NCBI GenBank assembly: GCA_023213395.1 | Contig: CM041465.1 | Location: forward strand, 231,949,741-232,013,740 | DNA: 64,000 nucleotides | Reading direction: 5' to 3' | DNA from: Cycas panzhihuaensis | Taxonomy: Eukaryota; Cycadophyta | Shown here: piece after piece, positions 45,837 to 55,965 of the stretch | Position numbering within the stretch: position 1 is the stretch's first letter | Layout: every line of letters starts with the position of its first letter | Notes under the pieces: model-generated | The model's database searches: none | Told to the model about the DNA's origin: nothing | The model's input: only the letters and a program-made list of their open reading frames with translations | Translations under genes and position numbers: made by a program

Positions 45837-46222
45837 CCATGTCTCTATAAGTAAAAGGAAGCATTAGCATGTGGAATCTGCTAAAGGGTTATGTGATCTC
45901 ATGAATATTCTATAGTACTCATTTATTTAGTAAGTGTATTACATATGTATTTAGCAAGTAGTTGTGCTCACTTATTTAGTAAGTGTTTAGAATAGAGGTG
46001 TGAGTTTTTATATCGCATGCACTAGTGGGAAGTAAGCCTTAGTAATTGAAGCACTATATATACCCTCTCAGGTCTTCATTGTAATTCATTCTTGGTTCAT
46101 ATTACTTAAGAGAAAAAACTTTGATTCTCTTTGGTGATCAATTATCTCTTTGGTTCTCTTTAGTGCTTATTATTTCTCTTACTTCTCTCTTTAGAGGCCT
46201 CTATTATAGAAGATACATTATA
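45837..46222 (+). repeat. GypE 3' LTR (386 bp)
   Basis: Partner of 39962-40390, preceded by the purine tract AGAGGGAGGGACT. It starts TATAATGTAACC (TG decayed to TA) and ends ACATTATA before the second target copy CTCAG. Confidence 0.9.
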
Positions 46223-46227
46223 CTCAG

Positions 46228-46650
46228 GTTAGGAGTACTATCATTATGATACAAATGTAAAAAAGAATCTAAGACTATATTATCTTTGCCTTTTTTATAT
46301 GATATTGTGAAGTCAAAGACCTGTAGGTGGTCAACCCACTTAGCCTACTCTTTTGATAAGACTAGTTGATCTAACAGATTGTGGAGGCTACGATGATTTA
46401 TGAGAATGGTAAATCTAGAGCCTAAGAGGTATTGTCTCTATTTATTAATAGTGTGAAGAATGGATTTCATCTCCTTCTAATAGGTAGAGAGGCAGAGCTC
46501 ATGATCTTTTAATTTTTAGCTCTCAAATATAATGGGGTGAGAGTCTTTTATGAGGATCACACCTAGGCTAAATTTAAAGGCATCACATTCAAGTTGGAAT
46601 GGCTGGCGGAAAGCAAGAGTGATGAGGACTAGGGTTGAGGTCATAACAAC
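46228..46650 (-). pseudogene. GypD RNase H
   Basis: Minus-strand segments: LECDAFKFSLGVILIKD near 46560-46600 (first Asp kept), IIFESQKLKDHELCLSTYQKE near 46460-46540, NKWRQYLLGSRFTILINHRS near 46385-46450 (TDH Asp lost), and FDFTISYKKGKDNIVLDS near 46270-46320, the end signature with Ala-Asp changed. It breaks at 46227 where GypE is inserted. Confidence 0.83.
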
Positions 46651-47520
46651 CTTGAGATAAGAAAAAATAATGTCAACTTCTAAGGATCATTACAAGGTAT
46701 CTTTATAAAGGAGATTGGTTAAGGGAGCAGTGAAGGAGGCATAGTTATACATAAAACAACAGTAAAATCTAGTGAGATTAAGGAATGCACGTAGTTTAGT
46801 AAGGGTGGTGGGTGTTGGCCAAGTCATGATAAATATTTTATTAGGGTCTACACATACTCCTTTTGGTGATATGATATGCTCCAAGTATTTGAGTTTAGAT
46901 TGCCTAAACTTATACTTAGATAATTTCATATAGAGTAGGTGGTTTTGTAATGTTTGAAGATTAATTTCTAGGTGTTGGATGTGGTGGTCTAAATAGACAC
47001 TATAAATGAGGATATCTTCAAAGAATATTATGACAAATTTTCAGAGATAAGGGCTAACAATTTTATTCATGAGAGCTTGGAAAGTTGTCAGGGCATTATA
47101 AAGGCTAAAGGGCATTATAAGAAATTCAAAATGGCCATGATATATCTAAAATACCATCTTATGATAATTTTCTAGCATAATTAGGATTTGGTAGTAACCA
47201 AACTAAAGGCCTGACTTAGAAAAAATAGTTGTGCCATGGATTTCATCTAGCATGTCATTTATACAAGGGGTGGGGAACTTATTTTTTATTAAAATTTTAT
47301 TTAGTTCCCTATAATCGACATAGAGATAGAAGGAATCATCCTTCTTCCTAACCAAAATAATTAGAGTTGCATAAGGGAATTTGCTTGGTTGGATTATGCC
47401 TATGTCCATGAGTTTAGTCACGAGTTTCTTAATTTCATTCTTGTGAAAGTATGAGTTATGGTAGGGTCTGAGGTTGATAGGGTTGTGATTAGATTAGAGG
47501 TCAATTATGTGATAGAAGCC
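46651..47520 (-). pseudogene. GypD reverse transcriptase
   Basis: Two open minus-strand blocks bracket it. Block 47421-47203 has [34 protein letters not shown] and MLDEIHGTTIFSK. Block 46929-46690 has LKYLEHIISPKGVCVDPNKI and TWPTPTTLTKLRAFLNLTRF. Between them the active-site strand reads FFEDILIYS (about 47006-47032), an Asp-to-Glu change at the first catalytic position. It is collinear with GypE. Confidence 0.88.
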
Positions 47521-47699
47521 ATGATCAAGAGGGGTGATAACAAGTAAAGGGACAAACACTTATTTATATTAGGTAATAATATATGTGGTATGTGGGTGAA
47601 TTTGTGGTTTGATTTGGATATTATTGAGGAAAACTATGTATCCTAAGTGAGATTGAAGATGGTGTTTTATGTGTCTTGGTGAGACCACTTGGTTAGGAG

Positions 47700-48110
47700 G
47701 GGATTGCATCCTATAAATTTTATGATTTCAATCCATTTAGTCTTTAAAAGTGATGAATGGGTTATTAAGCAAGTTATTTATACTATAAGTCCTTAGGGTT
47801 TGCAACCATTAAATCTCCAAGATAACATTAAACCCTTTTATCAATAAGGGATAGAAATTTGACACCAAAGGATAGGTGTTGATTTAGACTTGGAGGCTTT
47901 TAATAACACTAGTATAATAGAGCTTTTGGTGCCCTAGTAGAGAATAGATGAAGCCAGTTTTTGATACTATATATAGATTAAGTTATTGGGCTATAGAGAT
48001 ATTAAGGAAGTCGAGTGACGCACCATTGTCAATTAGGATTAACATTGGAGTCTTACGAAGAATGCCTCAGATGCATAGGGGTTTGGGACAAGAGGTGGTG
48101 GTAACAGTGG
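47700..48110 (-). pseudogene. GypD aspartic protease
   Basis: Minus-strand ILIDNGASLDFLNISIA at about 47985-48035 is the active-site strand with catalytic Asp and Gly-Ala-Ser intact. LNLYIVSKTGFIYSLL follows after one stop. It is the best preserved protease in the window. The upstream LRKTPML segment equals that of GypE. Confidence 0.8.
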
Positions 48111-49440
48111 ATAAGGATACTTCGAGATGAGGGTTTGGGATAGGGTCATTATCTTTAGCCTTATATTCAAAGTTAGAGTCAAAGGATTTGTCAGGGGATA
48201 AGGATGGGTTAACGAAAAAAACCATGCATTATATCTTACAAAAATGGTCATGCCTGAAAGTTCACTTTTCTGCATACTACATATAAAGATAGACCTTTGG
48301 TCAATGTTATGCTTTAACTTGGAAATTTTAGACTCTTTTAGTAGATGAGTTTTCATTATACTAGTTGATAGATGAGCAGGTCGGATCATCATGTTGTAGT
48401 CTAAGATGTATGAAGTCAGATTAAGGATGAATAACATCATCAAATTGGGGCTGCAATCACTGAAAGTTTGACTATCGAGTATATGAAGACCAAGGGTTAT
48501 CCCAACGAGTAGCTAAGGGCATACCCACTATAAATTCAACCTTTACTGCTCAATCCCACTTGAATGATTTCTTAAGGGAGTAAATAGACATTGTCTTTAG
48601 TATGATCTGAATACGATCTTAGAGTCTAGCCATATAAATATTGATCATTATTTATTTGTCTAAGTTTTGTCTTTATAGAAAGCAATTATACAAAGCTTAG
48701 AATTTATCAATATAGGCCTCTATTATTGTAGTTTATTTTAGCCAAGTAAGTTGCATGAAGAAGGATTAACTCTATCATATTATTCGAAAAAATAGCTTAT
48801 GACCATGTCAGGTGGGAAGGATATTCTTGTTTCTACTAGTTGAACCAATGGTGGGTATCCATTTAGGTGGATAGAGGCATATAAGAGTTAATCTTCCTAT
48901 GACATCAAGTGGAGTGTAAAATATAATTCTAACTTGTAGATATAGATCCAAGTGCACTCTCTATTCACATCCAGATCAAATGTGGGAATATTGATCTTAT
49001 AGTAGATAAATAGCTACCTTAGTAGATAACCTTCTAAAGGTGCATTGCTTCCTTAAAAAGGAGAGAAGCATTATCCATCATATTAGAAGTCCTAGTGCTT
49101 TGAGACTGGGATTATAACATCTATTAGAGTAATGAAAGAACTTCTTATTTGATGGCCCCAATATTTAATTTTATAGGAAGGTTGTCAATTTTGTTATTAA
49201 CCATTATTTTAAAGTTTTGCAAGTCTAGGGCTAATTCAACAATTTTCTCTCCTTATATTATTAGTGCCATTAGATCTATAGAATGGGCTGAAAGGAACAG
49301 AAATAAGCAAGAAGAAGGGCAAATATACGAAGTGGGAAAGAGTAAGAGAGAATGGGATATAAAAACTAGGGAGTTGGTGTAGGGATAAAAAGGGGGCATA
49401 GAGGGGGATGTGGGGTGTCTATAGCTTGTTAACCCCAAAA
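48111..49440 (-). pseudogene. GypD gag
   Basis: Minus-strand reading from the right: INIPTFDLDVNRE near 48960-49000, KLELYFTLHLMS and EDQLLYASIHLNG near 48860-48930 (collinear with GypE), and a cysteine-bearing region near 48270-48300 where the zinc knuckle should be. The 134-codon open frame 48443-48039 covers the gag-protease linker but shifts frame. Its 5' edge near 49440 is uncertain, and L1a lies just beyond it. Confidence 0.75.
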
Positions 49441-49505
49441 TTTATATAAACAAGACACCTAACCTACTTGAAAGAGTGTGAAAAACTTCTTCAAATAGGC
49501 ATATG

Positions 49506-49522
49506 AGATTTAAGGGTGAGTT
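49506..49522. repeat. L1a target-site duplication, left copy
   Basis: AGATTTAAGGGTGAGTT, 17 bases, identical to 50351-50367 on the other side of L1a. The length and the adjacent A run are typical of target-primed reverse transcription. Confidence 0.95.
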
Positions 49523-50155
49523 AACAGGAGAATATTTGAAGGTAAGGAAATAGATAGGGTGGTCCTGGCAGAGGAAATCAGGAAGGGCATCACTGAAACG
49601 TTGTCTCCTCCCAAGGAGGATAACCTGGCTAAGGAGGAAGAAGGTATTTTGGAGAACTGTGGGGTGGGCCTCCCGTCTCGGGGTAGGGCGCGGAGACCTG
49701 TAATTAAGTGGTCTCCCCCGGACATCACCTGGGTCAAGATAAACTTTGATGGCGCTGCTAAAGGCAATCCTGGAGAGGCAGGAGGGGGAGGCCTTTGTAG
49801 GGACCACTTGGGGAAGTTAAGGTGGGCCTTTGCGGATTACCTTGGGATTCAAACGAACCAAAGAGCAGAGATCTGGGCTATGCAGAGGGCGGTAGCTCTT
49901 TTACGCGAGGAAGGCCCTCAGAAGGTAGTCATTGAAGGGGACTCCTTGTACGTGATAAGATGTTTAAGGGGGGAAGCGGACCCAGGTTGGTACAATGTAG
50001 ATATTGTCCGAGATGTGCAAGAGGTATTGGAGACAAATAGTGGAGTCCAGATTCAACACATTTACAGGGAAGGGAATGCGGTAGCTGATTGGCTGGCAAA
50101 TTGGGCTGTGGCAAACAAGAGTACTATGGTTTGGAAGGAGGAATTCCCGGTATAG
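49523..50155 (+). CDS. L1a ORF2 3' end: RNase H domain (5'-truncated, open)
   Basis: The frame is open from the truncation point (NRRIFEGKE, a plant LINE segment downstream of RT) to the TAG at 50153. RNase H residues are all present: Asp in INFDGAAKGNPGEAGGGG (codon 49748-49750), Glu in NQRAEIWAMQRAV (49868-49870), Asp in IEGDSLYVIRCL (49940-49942), and Asp in GNAVADWLAN (50087-50089). This matches the RVT_3-type RNase H of plant LINEs and host RNase H-like proteins. No start is intrinsic to the fragment: the first ATG in frame is internal and a GTG lies at 49559. As an orphan domain it would be expressed only by read-through. Confidence 0.92.
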   Translation, partial: NRRIFEGKEIDRVVLAEEIRKGITETLSPPKEDNLAKEEEGILENCGVGLPSRGRARRPVIKWSPPDITWVKINFDGAAKGNPGEAGGGGLCRDHLGKLRWAFADYLGIQTNQRAEIWAMQRAVALLREEGPQKVVIEGDSLYVIRCLRGEADPGWYNVDIVRDVQEVLETNSGVQIQHIYREGNAVADWLANWAVANKSTMVWKEEFPV

Positions 50156-50351
50156 TTACTGAGACTGGCGAGGAAAGATGCATATAACGGAGCGACTGAT
50201 AGTTTGATCTGAGAGGGTTCTCTCTTATTCTGGGCTAGACCATGGGCTTGTCATGGTCAAACTGATATGTACTATTAGATGTGATGTAAAGGGTTTGGGG
50301 ACCTAGTCAAAACCCCTTCAATTTAATTTTACCTTATCAAAAAAAAAAAAA
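49523..50351 (+). mobile_element. L1a: 5'-truncated L1-type LINE
   Basis: 829 bp between perfect 17-bp target duplications, ending in a 13-base A run (50339-50351). It contains the end of ORF2 with an RNase H domain and a 180-bp 3' UTR. The 5' truncation is typical of LINEs. GC content and CpG frequency are visibly higher than in all surrounding sequence, and the frame has no stop, so it is probably the youngest insertion in the window. It lies in GypD sequence on the opposite strand. Confidence 0.95.
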
Positions 50352-50367
50352 GATTTAAGGGTGAGTT
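50351..50367. repeat. L1a target-site duplication, right copy
   Basis: Second AGATTTAAGGGTGAGTT, starting at the last A of the poly-A tail. Confidence 0.95.
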
Positions 50368-51455
50368 TGAGGTGGTAGGGCCTACCAGTGACTAAGTATT
50401 AAAAAGCATAAAAATTATTTACAAGAAATAACCTAGTGCAAAATGGCCAACATAATGTACTAATCAAAATAAGGTATATGAGTTGTAATAGTAGTTTTTT
50501 TCCTATGAACTTATAATGGTAGTTTTCTTTCTATGAAATTGTAATAGTAGTTTTTTTTTAATGAACTTGTAAGTGGAGTTTTTTTTTTTTTTTTTTTTAA
50601 CAAATCTAACTGTATTGGTAATTTTTGAATTCAGGTAGTATTATAGAAATTAATCTTTTTTTTCCTTTATATATTATATCTTGAGATCTCAATCAAGAAG
50701 TGCAGCATGTGAAACAGCGTGTAAGTAATCCAAGGTATCCTACCAACCACTAAACAAGGTATACCCAGTCTTGTAAGTCTGCCAATAAACTTCTGATGCA
50801 GAAGTTCAAGGCAAATAGCTTCATGGTACTAACTGTTAACCACTACACTACAGGACTTCAACAACCAATAATTTGCTTATGCTAGGAAGGATTTAGGACC
50901 TATAAGGGTCCTCCTATATAATTGAAGGTATGTGGAGGCATAATTTCATAGTCAGATTCTATCTATGGTTTGGTTTAAGAGTGTTATCTGTAGCCCTTTA
51001 TGTAAGAGATAGAAAGGCCATGATATGCTTAACTAAAATGATAGATTCTTATGATTTTTAAAGACCCCCACTATAGGATCTCTATTTAACTACTTTGGGT
51101 AGTCACTAAGCAAAGTCATCTACCTGAAAAAGAGTGGTAGGAGGGAGAAAGGATAATCATTAAGCAAAGTTATCTACCCTTAGACTGACAACCCAATATA
51201 GAAATTAAAATAAATGAATTGAACTATAAATGAACACAAGGCAAAATTAATATACTAAGCATTGCCTAAGAGAATAAATTACCCTTCCCTCATGACTCTT
51301 GAGTTGTATTAGTTCTATTTCTTAATCTCTGTGGAGAGAGTACTAAGAGAAGGTCTTTCCTCGATCTCTACTTAGGTAGAGAGAATACTTGATCTATCAG
51401 AGAGAAAAAAATTAATTTTTTTAGCCTATTGAATAGCCTTCCATGATCATGAATA
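50368..51455. other. GypD leader, no gene
   Basis: Untranslated region between the GypD PBS (right side) and gag, read on the minus strand. A T-rich tract with 20 or so T lies at about 50579-50599 (A-rich on the element's sense strand). No open frame of note. Confidence 0.55.
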
Positions 51456-51471
51456 TGGCTCTGGTACTACT

Positions 51472-51833
51472 TGCAATATTTCCTTTTAGAAAATTAACCT
51501 TATAAATACAAATTAACAAAAAATAAAAGCCAAATATCACCCTAAAGAGAACAAAATATGCAAATAGATCACAAGTTCAAAATCAAAGGGAGTACCAAAG
51601 TACTTTCTCTTTAAAAGATAATAATCATCAACAACCCTTTACAAGTGACATTTGACCTTTTAAATAGATATGTGGGGGTCTTCTTACTTGTGATCCTATT
51701 GGTGGCCATAGCAACCTTACATCTTATTGGAAGGCTTAATGGCTTGTATACATATCTTAAGAACTAACATCAATCCTTAACGCTTTATTGGCTCCCATTT
51801 GTGGGTGTTTAGGAAAGGTGGGGTTACATTACA
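51472..51833 (-). repeat. GypD right LTR (5' LTR)
   Basis: 362 bp, partner of 38152-38492. On the minus strand it starts TGTAATGTAACCCC and ends AATATTGCA, then AG, then PBS TAGTACCAGAGCC. The same two-base spacing before the PBS is seen in GypB, GypC and GypE. Confidence 0.88.
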
Positions 51834-51838
51834 ATTCT

Positions 51839-52160
51839 TTAATAAATTGATGAAGTTTCATATACACTTGAACTTCTTAACCATCCCAAAATCCATAACA
51901 TATTCTATGTATCATACCTCAAGAAGAACCTTAGCAACAACACAGCACCTCTATCTACCTGGCCAATTTTTTATGAAGAGTAACATCTTATTATTTTACC
52001 CAACCATCTTCTTACCAACTACCAACACTGTCTTCGAAATAGGATAATTTATAAGTACTTGATATAGTGGACCAGTTGCCAACTAGACAAAGCTATATGG
52101 GAATCCATCAAATTTATTAAATAATATCTTTATCCTCTTCTTAGATTCAAACACTTGACA
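51839..52160 (+). pseudogene. GypC integrase C-terminus and chromodomain
   Basis: Resumes the GypC frame after GypD: IDEVSYTLELLNHPKIHNIF, then YVSYLKKNL (about 51850-51935), the usual integrase tail. A chromodomain follows at about 52035-52115 with RIIST.YLI-like and LDKATWES motifs. The polypurine tract and 3' LTR come next. The tail is collinear with GypE 45477-45800. Confidence 0.85.
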
Positions 52161-52177
52161 TCTTAGGGGAGAGGACC

Positions 52178-52574
52178 TGTTACATGGCCAGTAGTCACTA
52201 GGTAGAAATGGTTGAGTTAACACTTTACTAAGGAGACTTGGATGGTTAGTGTTCACCATTAACCTTTGTCTGTAGGCTGCTTATATCTACTAATAGAAAT
52301 TAAGGCTATTTTTCTTTCCAATTATATCTTATACAAAGGGGCCTCTCTTGCTTCTTTAAGGCCAAGTTATTATAAAGTGTTTATTGTTAAATCTTGCTAC
52401 TTTTTTGGAGGTTGTACTTTAGTACCCGCTTTTGGTGATCTTTTGTGCTCTCTTAGTGAACTTGTAAGCTCATCCTTATAAATCATCTTTCAAGTTGTAA
52501 TGAAGTATTATTATATTATCCAATATTTGTGTATTTGTGCTTAAGTTGGAGAATTATTAGAAAAAGCTCATCTA
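52178..52574 (+). repeat. GypC 3' LTR (397 bp)
   Basis: Starts TGTTACATGGCC after the purine tract TTAGGGGAGAGGACC and ends CTCATCTA directly before the target copy GACCA (52575-52579). Partner of 32994-33367. Confidence 0.88.
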
Positions 52575-52579
52575 GACCA

Positions 52580-54563
52580 TATATAATAAACATAGTTTTT
52601 CCTAATGGATTAGTCTAGTTATAAGAGGTTAACAAAATGAGACTGCCCACAGTGGTGAAAGATAATAGATTAAAACCTTATCACCACTAGATAGGGTGTT
52701 TCTAACAAGGATCAACTAAATATACACTACATGTTACTCGAGTTATAAACAACCAAAGCTACCTTAGCATTGGATTAAGGATCTTGTCTAAAGTAAAAAA
52801 TAAAAATTAATATAAATTAAATTAAATTAAAATTAAAAAAGTAGAAAATCATAACTCAAATCCTATAGTTAACTAAATTCACAAGAGATTTTATTAAAAT
52901 AACAAAAAGGATATAAAATAATGTGAAAAAATGCCTCTTTTAATAATCATTCATGAGGAATACACTATGCATTCCAAAAGGGAACATTAAGGAGAATGTA
53001 TCATTTAAAAGTCATAAAAGTTTAAATTTTAACAATGCATTCCACTACACATTCCTGTGGAGAATGTATTTGAGACCACAATGATTTTGAAAGGGAAATT
53101 AAACCCTATTTTCCTTGTTTCAATGAAGAGAAATTCTAGAGCACCCAATGAAGTGACAAGATAAAGATCGTATAAATATCAATAAGCATAGCATGAGAAA
53201 CTAGAGTTGTTCTAATTTTTTTTACATAGTAAGGTCTCAATGAACACATGATAGGTTGTTATTTCATAACATTATATTCCTTATATTTCTTTTTATTTAT
53301 ATTAGATTTATTTAGTATCTTTTCCACTAGGTCCACATAGCATACATGATGAAGTCAACAGGGTGTTAGGAGATTTATTTACCCAAGTTAAAAGAAAATT
53401 TTGAAGCATTACCAATAGTCTTCAAAGCTCATGTGAAATAAGCAGATTAATGAGAGTATATTCCCATGATACCACTATACTAGGATCTTGAAATCATGGA
53501 TTAGATTTTGGTGGCATTAAAAAAATTATAGCTCGTATTCAACTAGATGCCAATGTAATCCATACTCTAATAAAACTTTCCATAGAGGGGGGAATTCTTA
53601 TAGTCACCGCTTGAAAGTAGATCACAAGACTTAAGTGAAGGAAATGTGTATATAGAATATATAAATCTTCTTTAAGGCATTTAAATTGTGGGTAATAAAA
53701 ATAACAATTTATAATGGGTAGCTATGGTCATGATCATGAGATTCTTGTCAAAATAAAAGCATACATACATTCCCAATGAGAGAATGCTAGTGCTAGTTTA
53801 GATTTATGATGGGGAAAAACTTAATTAATGTGAATTCTTAGCACCTAATATGAGGGTATAACTCCAAGAAGACTAAATCTGCCCCTTTAGGCACCTAATA
53901 TTATTATTGGTTATCATATTGCATTAATATCCATGAGTTCAACCACCTCAAGTGGTCATACAACAAGGGAAGTCATTAATAAAATAATAAGTTAATGTAT
54001 TTTTAGCCAACACAAATAATTTGGAAGTTAAAGGGCAGGTGAAAAGGAAAATGTAAGGGTTGTAAAGTGGCTACAATAAATACTTAATAGCCCCATCCAA
54101 CACATATCCAAATAAATAGTAAAAAAGAGTATAAAGTGACAATAAGATAAATAAGAGATAGAATATGAGCCCTTGTTATAAGAATGGAAAGTAAATAAAG
54201 AAGAATTCCCACCTATCATAAATTCAAGTGAAGGATATTCCTATCATCAAACTCCCATGGAGAATAAGGGAAAATAAATAATTTAGCTAGTGGAAGAATT
54301 AGAGAAAGGATACAAAGAAAAAATTGTCACTTAATAGGAAAATTTGAAGGAGAAGGATGCTATTATTGCTATTATAAGCCAAATTAATAAAAATTTATTG
54401 AAAGCAAGTGAAACTAGTAGAGGCATGGGATTAAGATTGCAAGAGCAACCCTAGTTATAGAATAGAGAAGGAAGAGAAATACAAAATTTTTAAATAAAAA
54501 ACACCCAAATTTTAAATTTTTATAAGAAAGAATACTCAACTATTTTTATTAACCCAAGATAGA
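52580..54563. other. GypF 3' interior, no gene recognised
   Basis: Two kilobases of AT-rich sequence between the GypC target site and the GypF 3' LTR. It holds an AAATT-type low-complexity run (about 52795-52845) and a purine tract AGAGGGGGGAA near 53585. I find no RT, RNase H or integrase motif on either strand, and no clear polypurine tract directly before 54564. Confidence 0.55.
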
Positions 54564-55965
54564 TGTTGGGGCCTCCTCTAGTTTACACATATGGAATAGT
54601 GGGAAACATGCTAAATTTGTGTCTAAAAGGGTGGAATGAATACAAGAGAAAGCCTAATGTGTGTTAAGATAAATGAATGCATGCTAGAACAAACAAAATT
54701 TATAAGAAAAATACTCTTAGTGAGCATAATACAGAGTTTGTTCCAAACCTAAACACATTACAAATAAGAATGTATTAAGAACACAAATCAAGGAATATGA
54801 GGAACACATGTAGTAGATGTAGCAATCTCACAAAATTTTTCTAAGAAATATAGTGTAAAATAGACAAAATATCCACCAAATACACTTCTAAAATATTTAA
54901 TTAAGAGAGTAATAATATAAATCTGCTTGAATACTTCTTCCATACAAATATAAAATAGTATGGAAGGAATATAAATTGAATAAATGCAATATTACTAAAT
55001 AATCCTACAAGTATTGTCAATAATGAATCCCTCTTTGAGGTGAGGTTCCCTCCACAAAGCTTCCATAAGGGGCCGAAGATATGGCAGTCCAAACTTCTTT
55101 TGATGATACCCAAATGAAGCTGCAAATCCTCCTTAAATAGGTGGCCAAAAGATATTAGTAGAAGTCAGCTAGAAAAGAGGTATAAACCCACCCAAAATCA
55201 AGACTAAAAATGGGTTAGAACTTCCCTAAAAACTAGTAAGCTTAAAACTACAAATAGCCATAACCTTTGCTATAGATGTCAAAATTGACTTTCGTTTGAA
55301 ATGTTGGAATCATGATTCAGAGGCCTTCGATTTGAATGGTCACAAGCTATAGTTTTGACCAAATTTCAAGGTGTTTAGGATGCTACAATAGATGAAAAAA
55401 CATGTTTCAAAACTTATGATATTTGCATTTTGCATAGGGATGGATGAATATATGGCCATAATGATTAAGTATATTATTAATTAGATTAAAAGGGTGTTAT
55501 GAAAGAGAATAGTTGTGATCATAAGTCACAACCATTCCTCTTAAAAGACATGTAGTTTTGTATTTATAGGTCATTTTTCCACCTTGTTAATAGTGATAGT
55601 TAAGTTAATGAGTCTTGTGATATGTTCTCAATGGTAAGCATTGAGTGTGATGATCTAAAATAATATAAGAGGCTATTGTATAGTGTTACTGCTTAATGAA
55701 TTCAAAGTTATGAGGAAATATTATACTATTTATGTGAATGCATTACTTTAATGTTATAATGATGATGTTATAATATTGTCATAATGATATGACAATGATA
55801 TTATACTATTAAGATGATACTTATGGCTGTATAAAGTATGTTAAGATGAATATATATGTGAATGGTGATATGGATATGTAGTTGACATATTAAAATATCC
55901 TTAAGAAGACTACATATAAGTGGGCCTTGATATAAGTGCTTAGGGGATGAGGACCAAGTCAATAA
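54564..55965 (+). repeat. GypF 3' LTR (1402 bp)
   Basis: Starts TGTTGGGGCCTCC and ends CAAGTCAATA before the target copy ATTAT. Homologous to 23450-24269 at both ends, with about 600 extra bases in the middle (about 54850-55430). A TATTTATAGG box lies at about 55561-55570. Confidence 0.75.

Larger units (their letters stand above)
39962..46222 (+). mobile_element. GypE: plus-strand chromovirus inside GypD
   Basis: LTRs at 39962-40390 (429 bp) and 45837-46222 (386 bp). Flanks TTTAG (39957-39961) and CTCAG (46223-46227) differ only by two C/T transitions. The PBS at about 40393 reads TGGTCTTAGAGCCA. Order: gag (ATG 41302), protease, RT, RNase H, integrase, chromodomain, and polypurine tract AGAGGGAGGGACT. 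It lies at the GypD RNase H to integrase junction in the opposite orientation. Its proteins match GypC and GypD segment by segment, so the three are one family. Confidence 0.9.
38152..51833 (-). mobile_element. GypD: minus-strand chromovirus inside GypC
   Basis: LTRs at 38152-38492 and 51472-51833. The minus-strand PBS TAGTACCAGAGCC (about 51457-51469) follows the right LTR after two bases, and the polypurine tract TTAGAGGGGGGAT (about 38493-38505) precedes the left one. Flanks GTTTT (38147-38151) and ATTCT (51834-51838) differ by two transitions. The GypC integrase frame resumes beyond it, confirming the insertion. From right to left it holds a leader, gag, protease, RT and RNase H, then GypE, then integrase with chromodomain. 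L1a sits near the start of gag. Confidence 0.88.
32994..52574 (+). mobile_element. GypC: chromovirus split by GypD
   Basis: LTRs at 32994-33367 (374 bp) and 52178-52574 (397 bp), with an exact duplication GACCA (32989-32993 and 52575-52579). PBS TGGTATTAAAGC at 33370. Gag, protease, RT, RNase H and integrase run from about 34080 to 38151. Integrase resumes at about 51839 after GypD and leads to a chromodomain and the polypurine tract TTAGGGGAGAGGA. The outer copy is therefore one chromovirus of about 5.9 kb carrying 13.7 kb of later insertions. Its domains resemble those of GypD and GypE. Confidence 0.9.
23450..55965 (+). mobile_element. GypF: long-LTR gag-bearing element, host of the central nest
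   Basis: Homologous long LTRs lie at 23450-24269 and 54564-55965, both starting TGTTGGGG. Exact 5-bp flanks ATTAT (23445-23449 and 55966-55970) support one insertion. GypF's own sequence is 24270-26757, about 32624-32993 and 52580-54563; the rest is GypB and GypC with their passengers. It carries a gypsy-type gag with two zinc knuckles, but I find no protease, RT or integrase in the remaining interior. It was either non-autonomous or lost pol. The 5' LTR lacks about 600 bp present in the 3' LTR. Confidence 0.72.

Noticed and set aside
49149-49382. 77-codon plus-strand frame next to L1a
   Set aside because: It overlaps the minus-strand GypD gag region, and its sequence is low-complexity and family-less, so it is more likely a shadow.
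49442-49807. Minus-strand frames opposite L1a (to 49510-49767 and 49929-50114)
   Set aside because: Shadows of the L1a RNase H frame, whose catalytic residues and plus-strand poly-A fix the coding strand.
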